Positions 1 to 9,452 of a stretch of DNA of 64,000 bases are shown piece after piece (position 1 is the stretch's first letter; each line of letters opens with the position of its first letter). Both the position numbers and the translations under genes were made by a program. This DNA is from a virus. The notes beneath the pieces are model-generated. The model was given only the letters and a program-made list of their open reading frames with translations. It made no database searches and had not been told where the DNA came from. The DNA lies in IMG/VR virus record IMGVR_UViG_3300025000_000078, positions 1 through 64,000 of that record; one strand, given 5' to 3'.

Positions 1-688
1 AAGTATAAAGATTTCTAATTTCCCTTTTTGATAAATTATTTAAACCTAGTTTATCAATTATCTTTTTATGTTTTAATCCTTGTTTCATAAACTTAATTAT
101 ATTTTTTATTAATTCTTCATCATATCTTTTTTGTTTACATTTATTCAAATCAATATTTTTGGTTAAATAAATTCGTGTTCTTTTAGCTCTTAAATCATTT
201 ATAAATGTACGTATATTTTTTTTATTTTCTAAATTTAATTTATAAATTATAGTATCAGTACTTTTATTTTCCTCCAATAAAGATACTATTTGTTTAGATA
301 ATTTATCCGAGAATTTACTTAAAGGATGTTTTTCTCCAATAGGTTTATTTCCTTCTTTATATGAATAAGCAATATTTTCTTTCTGAGTACATTTTTCTAA
401 AAGATTTAATTTATTAAATTTATTTATACTATCTTTATGATGAATTATCATTGATTTATCAAATATATCAAAATCTGGCATAAAATAATAAGCTAATAAT
501 CTATGAATTAAAAAATTTCTAAATTTACCATCTATACATGCTAATTGAATATATTCATATCCTTTAGTATTTTTAGAATTTTTTAAAATCCTATTAAATT
601 TATCATTTCTAATAAATCCATCAAAATTTATAGAATAATTCTTTTTAACTTGAGGTAAATCTATTTTTATCCAATCTTCTTTTTTCAT
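1..688 (-). CDS. HNH homing endonuclease, intron-encoded (C-terminus beyond window)
   Basis: Translation from the ATG at 688 runs open to the window edge, so at least 229 residues are present and the C-terminus is missing. A HNH core is visible: HRLLAYYFMPDF, then IIHHKDSINKFNKLNLLE (the HH/N/N pattern of phage HNH nucleases), then KCTQKENIAYS. It lies inside the group I intron that interrupts the RNA polymerase beta N-half gene, the usual home of such enzymes, which cut intronless alleles and so spread the intron. Seen: motif and location. Inferred: homing activity. Confidence 0.85.
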   Translation of the reverse strand, partial: MKKEDWIKIDLPQVKKNYSINFDGFIRNDKFNRILKNSKNTKGYEYIQLACIDGKFRNFLIHRLLAYYFMPDFDIFDKSMIIHHKDSINKFNKLNLLEKCTQKENIAYSYKEGNKPIGEKHPLSKFSDKLSKQIVSLLEENKSTDTIIYKLNLENKKNIRTFINDLRAKRTRIYLTKNIDLNKCKQKRYDEELIKNIIKFMKQGLKHKKIIDKLGLNNLSKREIRNLYT

Positions 689-924
689 ATCTTTCTCTTT
701 TCTTTATTATTTTTTTACTTTTCTTGGAAATTATATCTTATAAAGGTTATTAGCTGCGGATTGTCCAATCCTTACTGTTATTACTATACCAGGTTAATTA
801 CTCCTGCCACTATAATATTACTATTATAGATTAGTAAGTAAGGCTCTAAGGGGTTCCCCGACAATTAAAGAAGATTCTTTACAATATTACTACTGTAAAG
901 GACAGTATCTATCAAATCTCAATA
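1..924 (-). ncRNA. Group I intron in RNAP beta-N gene (5' part; 3' end outside window)
   Basis: The P element (reverse of ccccgacaattaaag, 856-870) and Q element (reverse of agctgcggatt, 752-762) match those of the other introns here. The proposed 5' splice site follows ...TCTGGAT at 925: GGAT pairs with GTCC at 901-904 with the expected U.G pair at the cleavage point. The R and S elements and 3' splice site lie beyond the window. It hosts the HNH gene at 1-688. The exact splice site is less certain than for the introns seen whole. Confidence 0.75.
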
Positions 925-2143
925 ATCCAGAGTCGTGTAAATTTTGAATTAGTATATCACCAGGAAATTTAAATATCTCTTCAATATTTTCTAAAGTCAT
1001 TTTCTTACCTAAACTTATAACTCTATTCATTCTTTTACTAAATGCTTTAGTTAATAAAGAAGCGATATATTCATTACATCTTAAACGTTTATTATCTATA
1101 GATAAATTGTCTTTCTTTCTTAATTCATCATAATTCTGAATTAACCATCTTATAGCTGAATAAACATTCTTTCGATGTTCATAATCTATCTTTAATATAT
1201 CTTTAGTTGTTTCATCTATTAATCTATCAAAGAAGATTAATGTATTTAATCCTTTCTCATAATAATTATATGCCATAGTAGCACTTAAACTACCAATACG
1301 ACTAACCCAATACTCTAAATCATTTAAAACTTCAAAAGTTGCTCTGTTGTTAAAAATATTTAAAATCATGAAAACTATACTCTGCACATATAGATATTTG
1401 TTAAAGAAGAATCTATTTACTTTTATTAATATTTTCTTATTAACACGAAAATATATATATTTATCTAAATCTGTTTCATTTTCAGTGAATTCCATTATAG
1501 AATCAACTGAAAAATATTTAAGTGTTTTATCAACACCCATTTTAGCAAAATAAAATAAAAGTACATCGACTTCTTTTCTAAACACAAATACCCCATAAGT
1601 ATTAGCAGTATAAGTTTCTCCTTGAATATCAGGATATTCTTTTTTGTTTCTTTTTAAAGATAGTGGCATTAAAGATTTGAGAATTAAATTCTGTTTAGTT
1701 GTATAAGTAGAACTATCAACAAGTTGATATATTAAGAAATATTTTTTACCTTTAATAGTATAATAACCATTTTCATCAGGAATCGGTATTAATAATTTCT
1801 TAGTATATATTTTACTCTTATTTTTACAACTTAAATTAAATTTTAATTTAAGCTCACCATATCTACTATCTTGTAGGTACATATACTTTTCTGAAACTTT
1901 CTTATTATCACTGTCTTTGGTTTGTTTAACTTTTTGTCTTGTAGATATATAATCATTGATGTCAATCTTAGATTCATCATCAATAAATTCATACCCAAGA
2001 AATTTAATATTCTTAAGAATCTCTAATGACTTACAACTATTAGCGATGTAATGAATTAAATCATCGTCATAACTATGATTAATTATATCATAGTTAATTC
2101 TTTCTTCATTAGGATTTTTATAGTGTTTTATAAATTTCTTCAT
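925..2143 (-). CDS. RNA polymerase beta subunit, N-terminal half (exon 1)
   Basis: The protein resembles the N-terminal part of bacterial RNAP beta as split in phiKZ/AR9-type jumbo phages. IPDENGYYTIKGKKYFLIYQL matches the beta segment 'F..P..dGyf.inG.ek.i..Q', and NKRLRCNEYIASLL matches the conserved 'GNRRVR..GE' region. It would form the lobe/protrusion side of a multisubunit polymerase with the C-half encoded at 7087-10716. The ATG at 2143 is chosen; an in-frame TTG at 2158 sits directly on the AAAGGG ribosome site and is less likely. The frame apparently continuing to 890 is intron sequence. Exon 1 ends in phase 1, and the rest lies outside the window. Confidence 0.75.
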
Positions 2144-2196
2144 AATATGTTTTTTCAACCCTTTCTAGAAAAATATAATACTATAAACAATATATA

Positions 2197-2231
2197 TCCA
2201 ATAGGAAACCAATTAAGGTTTCCTATTGGAT
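2197..2231 (-). terminator. Hairpin terminator after the 121-aa gene
   Basis: A perfect 15-bp stem with a six-base loop, directly after the stop at 2244, followed on the minus strand by a weak T/A tract. It separates the small gene from the RNAP beta-N gene. Confidence 0.6.
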
Positions 2232-2243
2232 AATGTATATTTT

Positions 2244-2609
2244 TTATTCTTCCTCGTCCTCAGTTTCACCGTCATCCTTAACCATGAGTTTATACTCTTG
2301 GCCAGGAATCATATAAGGTGTAAAGTTACCTGTTTTCTCACCTTCATCATTTTCCCTGTAAGAAATACCCATGTCAAATAATTGCATCACATTGACAGAA
2401 ATATCTTCTCCTGGAGTTTTCTTTTCATTTAAATAAGCAATTGTTTGTTGTAAAAAACGATAAGCAATCGTTGCAATTGCCGGTGCATGTGTAACATTAA
2501 TGTTGTGCTCACTGATAAGAGCTTTATGAGCTCTTTCACAAATTTTATTAATTTCCTTTTGATTCTCTCTGATTTCCAAAAATACTGCATCTTCTTTGTT
2601 ACTTGCCAT
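2244..2609 (-). CDS. Hypothetical acidic protein (121 aa)
   Basis: Not recognised. The 121 residues are probably largely helical at the N-terminus, and the C-terminal tail is strongly acidic (KDDGETEDEEE). The ATG follows an AGAGGGGG ribosome site. It sits between the ligase gene (upstream) and the RNAP beta-N gene and ends at a strong hairpin. Small size and acidity would fit a DNA- or polymerase-associated accessory protein, but nothing in the sequence proves this. Confidence 0.7.
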   Translation of the reverse strand: MASNKEDAVFLEIRENQKEINKICERAHKALISEHNINVTHAPAIATIAYRFLQQTIAYLNEKKTPGEDISVNVMQLFDMGISYRENDEGEKTGNFTPYMIPGQEYKLMVKDDGETEDEEE

Positions 2610-2668
2610 AATAAATAACCCCCTCTTATTTTTTTAATACTAATATTTTGTTATTAGCATATTAGTTT

Positions 2669-4819
2669 TTAATTATTTTTTTCATACTTAAATATTTTAT
2701 ATGCTTCTTCTAATGTAACAATAGATATATCATCTTTTTTAGCTTTATCAACTTTAGATGATTTAATACCTAAAGTTTTTACAATTACTAAAGAAACATC
2801 CTTACTATAGTTATCTACAATAAGTATATTTTTGTTATCTAAGAATTTTTCAAATTCCCTATCACGGATTTTTGTAAAACATACTTTAGCAACATATTTA
2901 CGTAAATCTTGCTTTATAGTTAACTCGGAACATAAAAAATCTATAAGTTCAAGATTACTATTTACTCCTTTAATTATCTTATTGGCCGTTTTATTTTTTA
3001 TTCCTCCTATCTTAGTTAATTTTTTTACATCATTATTTAAACATATATCTTTTAATTCACTCAAATAATATATATTTAAAATACGTTTAAATATTTTTCT
3101 CCCTATATCAGGTATTCCCAGAGAACCTAATAACTCATAATTATAAACAGTTTTACGACTGTTTATACTATCAATTATTTTATTAAACAATTTCTCTCCA
3201 AATCCTTTAAATAATAAAATTTCATCTTTATGTTTCTTAATAAAATATAAATCTTTAATTGATTTTACAACACTTAGTTCATATAATAATGTAATAATAC
3301 CACTAGAGATATTAGGTATAGACATTTTTACTGCGTAGTTTACTATCTTACCAATTTGTCTAGAATCACAGCTTTCATTAACACATTTCAATACAGGGTC
3401 TTTAACTAATAACTGTTTACAGTATCTACATGTAGTTGGTGTTTTAAACAATTTACCTTTTTCATTTCTTTTACAAGTTTCATCTATAATTAAATATGGT
3501 ATCACATCATATTTAATTATAACTTCATCACCTTGTCTTATACCAAGTTCTTCAAATCTATCTATTGAGCCTAATGATATATTATTTATAGTATTACCAT
3601 TTATTTTAACTGGTTTAATTATAGCAACAGGTGTTATTGAACCAAGAATACCAGTTGACATTATAATATCTTTAATTATAGTTTTTTTCTTTTCAGGTGG
3701 TAATTTATATGCAACTTCAAATTTATTAATACTATTCTCTCTACCAAGTTTTTCTTTTAATTTTTCATTATTAAGAGTTATAACTATACCATCTATTAAA
3801 ATATCTTTTTTATTAACATGTTTTGTTAATGCATCTATATGTAATTGAACTTCTTTAAAATTAGTTATATCATTTATTATACTAAATCCATAATTTAAAT
3901 TTGTTATAGTTATACTAAATTTATCATTTTTCTCTTGATACTGAAGAGGTATAATTGTTAAATATTCTAAATGTTTTTTATCAAAATCTCTAGTTTTATT
4001 TAGAATTGATATAACCGCACTTCTTGGATGTTTTAATACTTTTATATCTTTACAAAATCTTTCAAAATCAGAAATCTTCATAACAATTTCAGTTTTAACA
4101 GCATATTCATTATCAAATATTTTAGTTTCATATTTTTCTCCTATCATCACTTCTTTATAATATTTAGAATCTATAATTTCAAAATCTAATTTAATTTCAT
4201 TAAATAGTTCTGTTATATCTACAGCTTCATTATTACTAACATCACCTCTAGTTAATACTTTATTAGCTATTTTATTATTAGGTTTAAATTCAAAAATAGT
4301 GGATATTCCATCCCATTTAGGTGTCATTACTGCTTTCTTTTCATTCTCATATAAAAGTCTCCCTAATTTATTTTCAATTCCTTTAATCCATTCCTCTAAA
4401 GATTTTCTAATATCTTTTCCTTTATCTTTCTTTCTAATAAAATGAACTTTATCTAAAGTTCCTCTTAAAGCTGGATAACTATGATAACCTATTTTTCTAT
4501 CTTTAACTTTATTAATTGGTGCACCAACAATTTCTTTCATTTGTAAATCTCTATTCAATTCATATAGTCTGTCATAATCTTCATCAGTAACTGGAGAATC
4601 AACTTCACTATTATTATAAATATCTTGTAAAATTCTTATTATTAATTCAATGATATTTAAATCATCAGAATCATAATTTTCAGTTCCACTTAATAAAATA
4701 TTAGTAATTTTATTAATTCCAATTTCATTTAACTTTTCAACAATTACTTCATAATCATCAATTAACATATCAACAAGAATAACTGATAACGAATCAACAA
4801 TACTTCTTTTATCTAACAT
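2669..4819 (-). CDS. ligA: NAD-dependent DNA ligase (LigA-type)
   Basis: Seals DNA nicks using NAD+, acting in phage DNA replication and repair. The 716 residues show the family order: an Ia-like DEDYDRLYEL segment near 80-90; the nucleotidyltransferase with TPKWDGIST, whose lysine (about 168) is the adenylated residue of the KxDG motif; TRGD; YKLPPEKK; and an OB fold near 390-450 (GSITPVAIIKPVKING). A four-cysteine zinc finger follows (CRYC...CVNESC), then helix-hairpin-helix repeats and a diverged BRCT-like tail. Length is normal for bacterial LigA (about 670). The ATG follows GGGGG. A candidate promoter lies about 40 nt upstream. Confidence 0.93.
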   Translation of the reverse strand: MLDKRSIVDSLSVILVDMLIDDYEVIVEKLNEIGINKITNILLSGTENYDSDDLNIIELIIRILQDIYNNSEVDSPVTDEDYDRLYELNRDLQMKEIVGAPINKVKDRKIGYHSYPALRGTLDKVHFIRKKDKGKDIRKSLEEWIKGIENKLGRLLYENEKKAVMTPKWDGISTIFEFKPNNKIANKVLTRGDVSNNEAVDITELFNEIKLDFEIIDSKYYKEVMIGEKYETKIFDNEYAVKTEIVMKISDFERFCKDIKVLKHPRSAVISILNKTRDFDKKHLEYLTIIPLQYQEKNDKFSITITNLNYGFSIINDITNFKEVQLHIDALTKHVNKKDILIDGIVITLNNEKLKEKLGRENSINKFEVAYKLPPEKKKTIIKDIIMSTGILGSITPVAIIKPVKINGNTINNISLGSIDRFEELGIRQGDEVIIKYDVIPYLIIDETCKRNEKGKLFKTPTTCRYCKQLLVKDPVLKCVNESCDSRQIGKIVNYAVKMSIPNISSGIITLLYELSVVKSIKDLYFIKKHKDEILLFKGFGEKLFNKIIDSINSRKTVYNYELLGSLGIPDIGRKIFKRILNIYYLSELKDICLNNDVKKLTKIGGIKNKTANKIIKGVNSNLELIDFLCSELTIKQDLRKYVAKVCFTKIRDREFEKFLDNKNILIVDNYSKDVSLVIVKTLGIKSSKVDKAKKDDISIVTLEEAYKIFKYEKNN

Positions 4820-4858
4820 CTTATTATTCCCCCTAAGATTTTTTATTATGATAAGTAT

Positions 4859-4868
4859 ATAATATATA
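4859..4868 (-). promoter_or_regulatory. Candidate phage promoter motif upstream of ligA
   Basis: TATATATTAT on the minus strand, about 40 nt before the ligase start and just downstream of the preceding terminator. One of 14 intergenic, strand-matched copies noted in this window. Confidence 0.45.
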
Positions 4869-4879
4869 AATAAAAAAAT

Positions 4880-4905
4880 AAAAGGTTAAATTAATAACCC
4901 TTTAA
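4880..4905 (-). terminator. Terminator after 335-aa gene
   Basis: An AAAGGGTTA / TAACCTTT stem (one bulge) followed on the minus strand by TATTTTTTTAT, just after the stop at 4911. Confidence 0.6.
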
Positions 4906-4910
4906 AATGT

Positions 4911-5906
4911 TTAAAAGTTATCATATCCATCTTCAATTTTTTCTATGAAACTCATTTCATAATTATTAAGTTTAAAAGTCCGAATTCCTGAATAAGATGA
5001 ATAAACTGGATAAATAAATCCGTTATTTTGCATTGCAGGAAAAATAAATCCAGATTTAGTTGTAACTCTTACCAGTCTTTTATTTCTTTTATTAATTATT
5101 TCTTTTTTAATATTATCCCCAAATCCTTTAAATACTGAATAACCATCTACAACAATATAATCTTTATAATCGAGTTGTTTTCTAGTGTAATAAATTCTCA
5201 TTAACTGACCATATTTTTTATTTCTCAAATATCTAAATTCACAATCTTGTGTCTTTCTATGAAGAATGAGTTTTTTCCCATTATCCATATATGATATATA
5301 ATCATCATTTTCTAATACAAACAATCTAATATCATATTTTCTGGTATTATTAACAGTAAATCTTGGTGTTGACCCTACTGTAATATTAGTATTTATAATT
5401 CTTTTATTAATAAAATCTAATACAAAATTATATTTACCATAATTTTTATTATGATTATATTCAAATTTTTCAATATTAGTAAAAGTAACTTTACATGTTT
5501 TATTATCATAGAACATAAATCTATCAATAATATTGTCAACAGATTCTATTCTATGGATAAAAATCTGTGGAGGTAATGTATAATCACATCTTGGATGAAA
5601 CCCTTGGTTTAATTGATATTTAAAAATTACTATGTGATAGCCAGGTTTGATCATAACTATAGCCTGTTCAAATAATTTACCTCCATCAATATATCCATCA
5701 TTAGTTATACCTATTGGCCTGTTAAATTTTTCATCAGTTATTACCATAACATATTCTGTAGGTATTACATATTCAGACAAGAAACAACCTTCTGATTTAT
5801 TTTTAAAATACATAATATATTTTTTATCAACTTCAGTATTATCTAATTCATAATGTTCAAAATCAGTAGGTTCATAAGAGTCAACCTCTCCTCTAATTAA
5901 ATGCAT
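4911..5906 (-). CDS. Hypothetical protein (about 331 aa)
   Basis: Not recognised. A basic, beta-rich looking protein with no signal peptide, membrane segment or catalytic motif that I can name. The frame is open from an ATG at 5918 that nearly touches the GGGGAG ribosome site; the next ATG (5906, starting MHLIRGEV) has better spacing and is chosen. It is monocistronic: two candidate promoter motifs lie upstream and a terminator follows. A virion role is possible but unsupported. Confidence 0.65.
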   Translation of the reverse strand: MHLIRGEVDSYEPTDFEHYELDNTEVDKKYIMYFKNKSEGCFLSEYVIPTEYVMVITDEKFNRPIGITNDGYIDGGKLFEQAIVMIKPGYHIVIFKYQLNQGFHPRCDYTLPPQIFIHRIESVDNIIDRFMFYDNKTCKVTFTNIEKFEYNHNKNYGKYNFVLDFINKRIINTNITVGSTPRFTVNNTRKYDIRLFVLENDDYISYMDNGKKLILHRKTQDCEFRYLRNKKYGQLMRIYYTRKQLDYKDYIVVDGYSVFKGFGDNIKKEIINKRNKRLVRVTTKSGFIFPAMQNNGFIYPVYSSYSGIRTFKLNNYEMSFIEKIEDGYDNF

Positions 5907-5945
5907 AGTAAAAATCATCTCCCCTTAATTAGTGTAATTAATTTT

Positions 5946-5955
5946 ATAATATATA
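5946..5955 (-). promoter_or_regulatory. Candidate phage promoter motif
   Basis: TATATATTAT on the minus strand, 28-40 nt before the unknown gene that starts at 5906/5918; a second copy lies 41 nt further upstream. Confidence 0.45.
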
Positions 5956-5986
5956 AACTTTTCAACAATGTTTATTTAATAATATA

Positions 5987-5996
5987 ATAATATATA
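5987..5996 (-). promoter_or_regulatory. Candidate phage promoter motif (second copy)
   Basis: A second TATATATTAT upstream of the same gene, directly after the terminator of the preceding unit. Confidence 0.4.
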
Positions 5997-6000
5997 AATG

Positions 6001-6034
6001 AAAAAAATGAGATGACTACCATCTCATTTTTTTC
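6001..6034 (-). terminator. Terminator after 292-aa gene
   Basis: AAAAATGAGATG pairs perfectly with its complement across a five-base loop. A T-run lies on the exit side of the minus strand, directly after the stop at 6042. Confidence 0.75.
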
Positions 6035-6041
6035 ATTTAAT

Positions 6042-6920
6042 TTATATCACTCCTCTAAATAATTTTTTAATATATTCATCAGAAACCTGTAAAGGTCCTG
6101 ATAATATTCTTTTCTCCTTTTTATCAGCATCAACAACAACAGGGTCAGGCTCGGTTTGTTCTGGCTGAGTTGCGATAACTTTTTTACATTCATTAATGAA
6201 TAGTTCAGGTAATGCTGATATACATGTCTGGTCTTTAGCAAAAGTAGAAAATATGAATAGATATGTTGATAATGCTTTAGTGGTTAGTACATTTAAATCA
6301 TCTTTCTTGATGTTGAAGAGATTTTTATTACTTTCAAAAAAGTTAACTAAACTTACAATATCTTGGATATTGGTTATTTTAATTATATCCGAGATACTTT
6401 GTTTCAATAATTTTATCATACCTTTTTCTCTGTTTATTGTTACAGGTATAATATCCTCATTTCGAAGTTCAATAAGAACCTCCATCATTGTTTCCGGAAC
6501 GTTTTGTGATTTTTTATCAGATGGGGTAATAACTTCAATGGTATCTTGGGCAGAAGTTATCGTTCTCTGCTTGTTATTGTTAATTCTTGTTAATAAAAAC
6601 TCATTTGAAAGATCATTGATACTATTATCAGTATCAATAATAAGAGTGCCACCAGTGTGCTCATTAACTAAGTCACACATATTTTTAAAATCATCGATAA
6701 CATTATTGTTAGTGTTTTCTTCATCTGAAAAATTTTCTTTCAGGAATTCTATAACGTTATCTTTTTCCCAAATACCCCCAGGAACATGAATATCATTAGG
6801 ATAATTTTCATGTTCCTCGACAAATTTTTTAAATTCATCTTTCGTGTTTACGTTAGTTGGTAAATTATCAAATAAGTCTTTCAAAATTTCCATTTTTTTC
6901 TTACCTAAATCACCAGCCAA
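6042..6920 (-). CDS. Hypothetical protein (292 aa)
   Basis: Not recognised. Residues 1-70 are rich in charged helix-forming residues; a central low-complexity acidic/Asn region (about 70-130) is followed by a helical domain and a Glu/Pro/Asp stretch near 255-265. No membrane segment. The start is TTG at 6920, seven bases after GGGAGGTAG. Monocistronic, with a promoter-like motif 91 nt upstream and a terminator downstream. Confidence 0.65.
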   Translation of the reverse strand: MAGDLGKKKMEILKDLFDNLPTNVNTKDEFKKFVEEHENYPNDIHVPGGIWEKDNVIEFLKENFSDEENTNNNVIDDFKNMCDLVNEHTGGTLIIDTDNSINDLSNEFLLTRINNNKQRTITSAQDTIEVITPSDKKSQNVPETMMEVLIELRNEDIIPVTINREKGMIKLLKQSISDIIKITNIQDIVSLVNFFESNKNLFNIKKDDLNVLTTKALSTYLFIFSTFAKDQTCISALPELFINECKKVIATQPEQTEPDPVVVDADKKEKRILSGPLQVSDEYIKKLFRGVI

Positions 6921-7010
6921 AAATATCTACCTCCCTTAAATTTATATATTTTATCTTTCTATTATTTCATGGAACATAAATAAATATTATATTTTTTATT
7001 ATCTACCATA

Positions 7011-7020
7011 ATAATATATA
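7011..7020 (-). promoter_or_regulatory. Candidate phage promoter motif
   Basis: TATATATTAT on the minus strand, 91 nt upstream of the TTG start at 6920. Confidence 0.4.
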
Positions 7021-7048
7021 TTTATAATATTAAAAATACGGAAAAAGA

Positions 7049-7081
7049 ATATACTGATATAATTTATTATATCAGTATATT
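7049..7081 (-). terminator. Terminator after RNAP beta-C gene
   Basis: A 13-bp AT-rich stem (ATATACTGATATA and complement), directly after the stop at 7087 and followed on the minus strand by TCTTTTTC. Confidence 0.55.
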
Positions 7082-7086
7082 TTATT

Positions 7087-8066
7087 TTATATTTTAATAT
7101 CAATAGTAAACATCTTTCTCTTCCGAACCTCCTCATCTATTAGTTTTTCAAATTCTTTATTAGTTCCAACGAATACTTTATTTTCTTTATATTCGTTAGT
7201 AATATCTATCCTTCTTTTAATATCTTTAAATTCTTGATTAGTACTTATAAATAATTTACCATCATAGAACTTTCCTTCAAGAAAACTTGTATTAATTTCT
7301 ATATCGAATAATTGATTATTAAATTCTATTTCTAAACCCATTGACTTTAAAAATGCTTCCAATATTTCAATATTTCTATTTTTGAAATTTGGTTTATATT
7401 TAAAATCTTTTATAGGATTTAATCGTGTCAATAAGTTTTCACCTAAATCACGCCTACCCACAACAGATGATCTATAAAATAAATGTAATTGTGCTATTAA
7501 TTCCGTTGGAACACCTATATTAGTATTAAGATTTTCATCAATACCAATTCTTATAGGAGTCTTAGAATATAATTCCTGATGGGTTTTAGCTTTATTTGAT
7601 TTTTCAGGTAAACCTTTTCTTGATAAAGACCCAGTTGATCTTGCTGAGAAACCTTTTTTAGCTGTTTGCATTAATTTCATTACATACATATCACCTACAA
7701 CTAACTTCTTCATCATTTTAATCTTTCTTCCAAATCTATTTACATAAACATCATATTGCTCAATCCAATCATGTTCTTCATACAACTTAATGAGTTTATC
7801 GAATAAAAACTCACTATTTTCCCATAGAGGAGGAATATGAATAAATATACCTTCTTCAACTAAATTATTAAAAAACTCTTCTTTACCAATAATACTTAAT
7901 TTTCTTAAATATTCTCTTAATTTCTCTTCCTGTTCTTTATTAAAATAACTTATTATATTAAGAAATAATTCTTCTTTTTCTTTCATATTATTTAATGTTT
8001 GAATGCGTTCTATAGTTCTATTACAAATAAAGGTAATAGAACTCTCGAATAACTGGTATGAGTTTA
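7087..8066 (-). CDS. RNA polymerase beta subunit, C-terminal half (exon 2)
   Basis: The 3' exon of the beta C-half. It starts at 8066, right after the last intron G at 8067. Splicing to 9453 gives ...SVVNRLNSYQLFESS, matching the conserved beta segment 'LGVPSRMNIGQ..E'. Further on, VGDMYVMKLMQTAKKGFSAR followed by STG is the beta region 'GYMYMLKL.H...DK.HARSTG'. The exon encodes 325 complete codons after the split codon. The open frame seen further upstream (to 8193) is intron sequence and includes the intron R element. Confidence 0.88.
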
Positions 8067-9452
8067 CAATTGTTTTAGACCATATCTTCAGTCCTATAAA
8101 GAACTGCCTCCCGTTTGGGGTTTCCCCTACTCTACTCGCTTCTTCAGTTATAAATAAATTATAACCTATGCTTTCGATGGTCGTTGAGCACATTTCAGGT
8201 AATGGTAAAAGGTTTTTAATATTGTAAGAAAATCACATATATCCCTTTATTTAAAAATTGATCTAATGTTTGATAAATATTTTTATTTTGGATATGTGAT
8301 TGATTTAATCGTATTAAATTAATATTATTATCTATACAAAATTGAGTTTTTATATTATCATATAAATGAATTCTTTCATATTTTTCTTCATTAAAAATAT
8401 TAGTAATTCTAGTATCAAAATGTTGTTTACCATCAAATTCTATCATTAAATTAAGATCAGGGATATGAAAATCAAATCTTAATTTTCTACCAGTTATATT
8501 TGACCGTAAATTATCAAATGTTTTTTCCTGTTTAAAATATAATCTATTTTTTTTCAACCAACCTTTAATTATTTTTACACCAACCGAATCTTTAAACCCT
8601 ATTAAATTTTTTGGTTTAATTGTACATCTGGGACATCTTTTTTTATTTTTAGAAAAGAAATTATGAGGTATACAATTAAAAATAGTTCCACATGTAATAT
8701 GTTGTATTGAAACGTGATCTTTCAATATCCTAATAAATTCCTTCTGAGGTGCTTTATATAATCTGTATTCTTGATCAGTTTTTATAATACGTTCAGCCAA
8801 AATATCTTTAGTATGTCTATAATAATATCTACCATAATTACATACACATTTACTCTGCCCATCATATAAAAGTTCAACAGGTTTAACATCGTAAATATTA
8901 CCACATTTTTTATGTCTTACTTTAATTTTTTCATTCATTTTTAAAAATTCAGTGATGAATTCATATTCATGAGAATCATCTCTTTTATTAAATTTTTCAA
9001 TAAAGGCTTGATGATCAAATGATTTACCGTTACAATATTTACATTGTTTTCTCGTTTTAAAATTATGAAAAATTATAGGTATTTCTCTATTACATACCTT
9101 ATGTTTAACTAAAATCACACTCTCAAGTATAGATTTCCTAAATTCATAAATATCTATAAATTCAAATTCATCATTTATTAAAGGTATTTCTTTTTGTAAC
9201 CTTTGTCTAATATTTTCAATATCTGTAACTAACAGAATCATTCACCCCCTTATTATTTAAAATCTAATTATTTTTTATCACCATTACCATTACCTGAAAC
9301 TTCGCTGCGGATTACTCAATTTTAAACCTTTTTACCATATCTGAGTAATTAGTTCAGCCCTTATCTATGTCACCATGATAAGTTGGTAGTTTAAAATTAT
9401 CGAACTTTCCCGCAATTAGAGAGGTTTTAAATCGCCTAAACCTTACCAGTCC
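8067..9452 (-). ncRNA. Group I intron in RNAP beta-C gene (1386 nt)
   Basis: The 5' splice follows ...AATCGCT at 9453; CGCT pairs with GGCG at 9431-9434 with the U.G pair at the cut. The P element is the reverse of 9409-9421, Q of 9303-9320, R of 8176-8191 (GCTCAACGACCATC) and S of 8079-8090 (AAGATATGGTC). The intron ends with G at 8067. Removing it joins exons of 1264 and 980 nt (748 codons) in frame and restores VNRLNSYQLFE. It carries the endonuclease gene at 8216-9241 between Q and R. Confidence 0.9.
8216..9241 (-). CDS. Vsr-like intron-encoded homing endonuclease
   Basis: 341 residues. The N-terminal two thirds hold repeated zinc-ribbon-like segments (CKYCNG, HKKCG, CGTIFNC, CPRC). The C-terminal domain reads RFDFHIPDLNLMIEFDGKQHF, then DNIKTQFCIDNNINLIRL, the PD-(D/E)XK/Vsr-like pattern of the 'EDxHD' homing endonucleases, such as I-Bth0305I from a Bacillus phage. 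It lies inside the RNAP beta-C group I intron and probably cuts intronless beta genes. Start ATG after AAGGGGGTG. Vsr-like fold: fairly sure. Homing role: from position. Confidence 0.8.
   Translation of the reverse strand: MILLVTDIENIRQRLQKEIPLINDEFEFIDIYEFRKSILESVILVKHKVCNREIPIIFHNFKTRKQCKYCNGKSFDHQAFIEKFNKRDDSHEYEFITEFLKMNEKIKVRHKKCGNIYDVKPVELLYDGQSKCVCNYGRYYYRHTKDILAERIIKTDQEYRLYKAPQKEFIRILKDHVSIQHITCGTIFNCIPHNFFSKNKKRCPRCTIKPKNLIGFKDSVGVKIIKGWLKKNRLYFKQEKTFDNLRSNITGRKLRFDFHIPDLNLMIEFDGKQHFDTRITNIFNEEKYERIHLYDNIKTQFCIDNNINLIRLNQSHIQNKNIYQTLDQFLNKGIYVIFLQY

Noticed and set aside
6196-6789. Plus-strand open frame of 197 codons opposite the 292-aa gene
   Set aside because: Antisense shadow: no ribosome site, unnatural Ser/Ile-rich product, and the minus-strand gene has start, promoter motif and terminator.
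7087-8193. Reading the RNAP beta-C exon 2 frame as a free-standing gene starting at 8193
   Set aside because: The upstream part includes the intron R and S elements; splicing gives a perfect beta motif and the 8193 start has no ribosome site.
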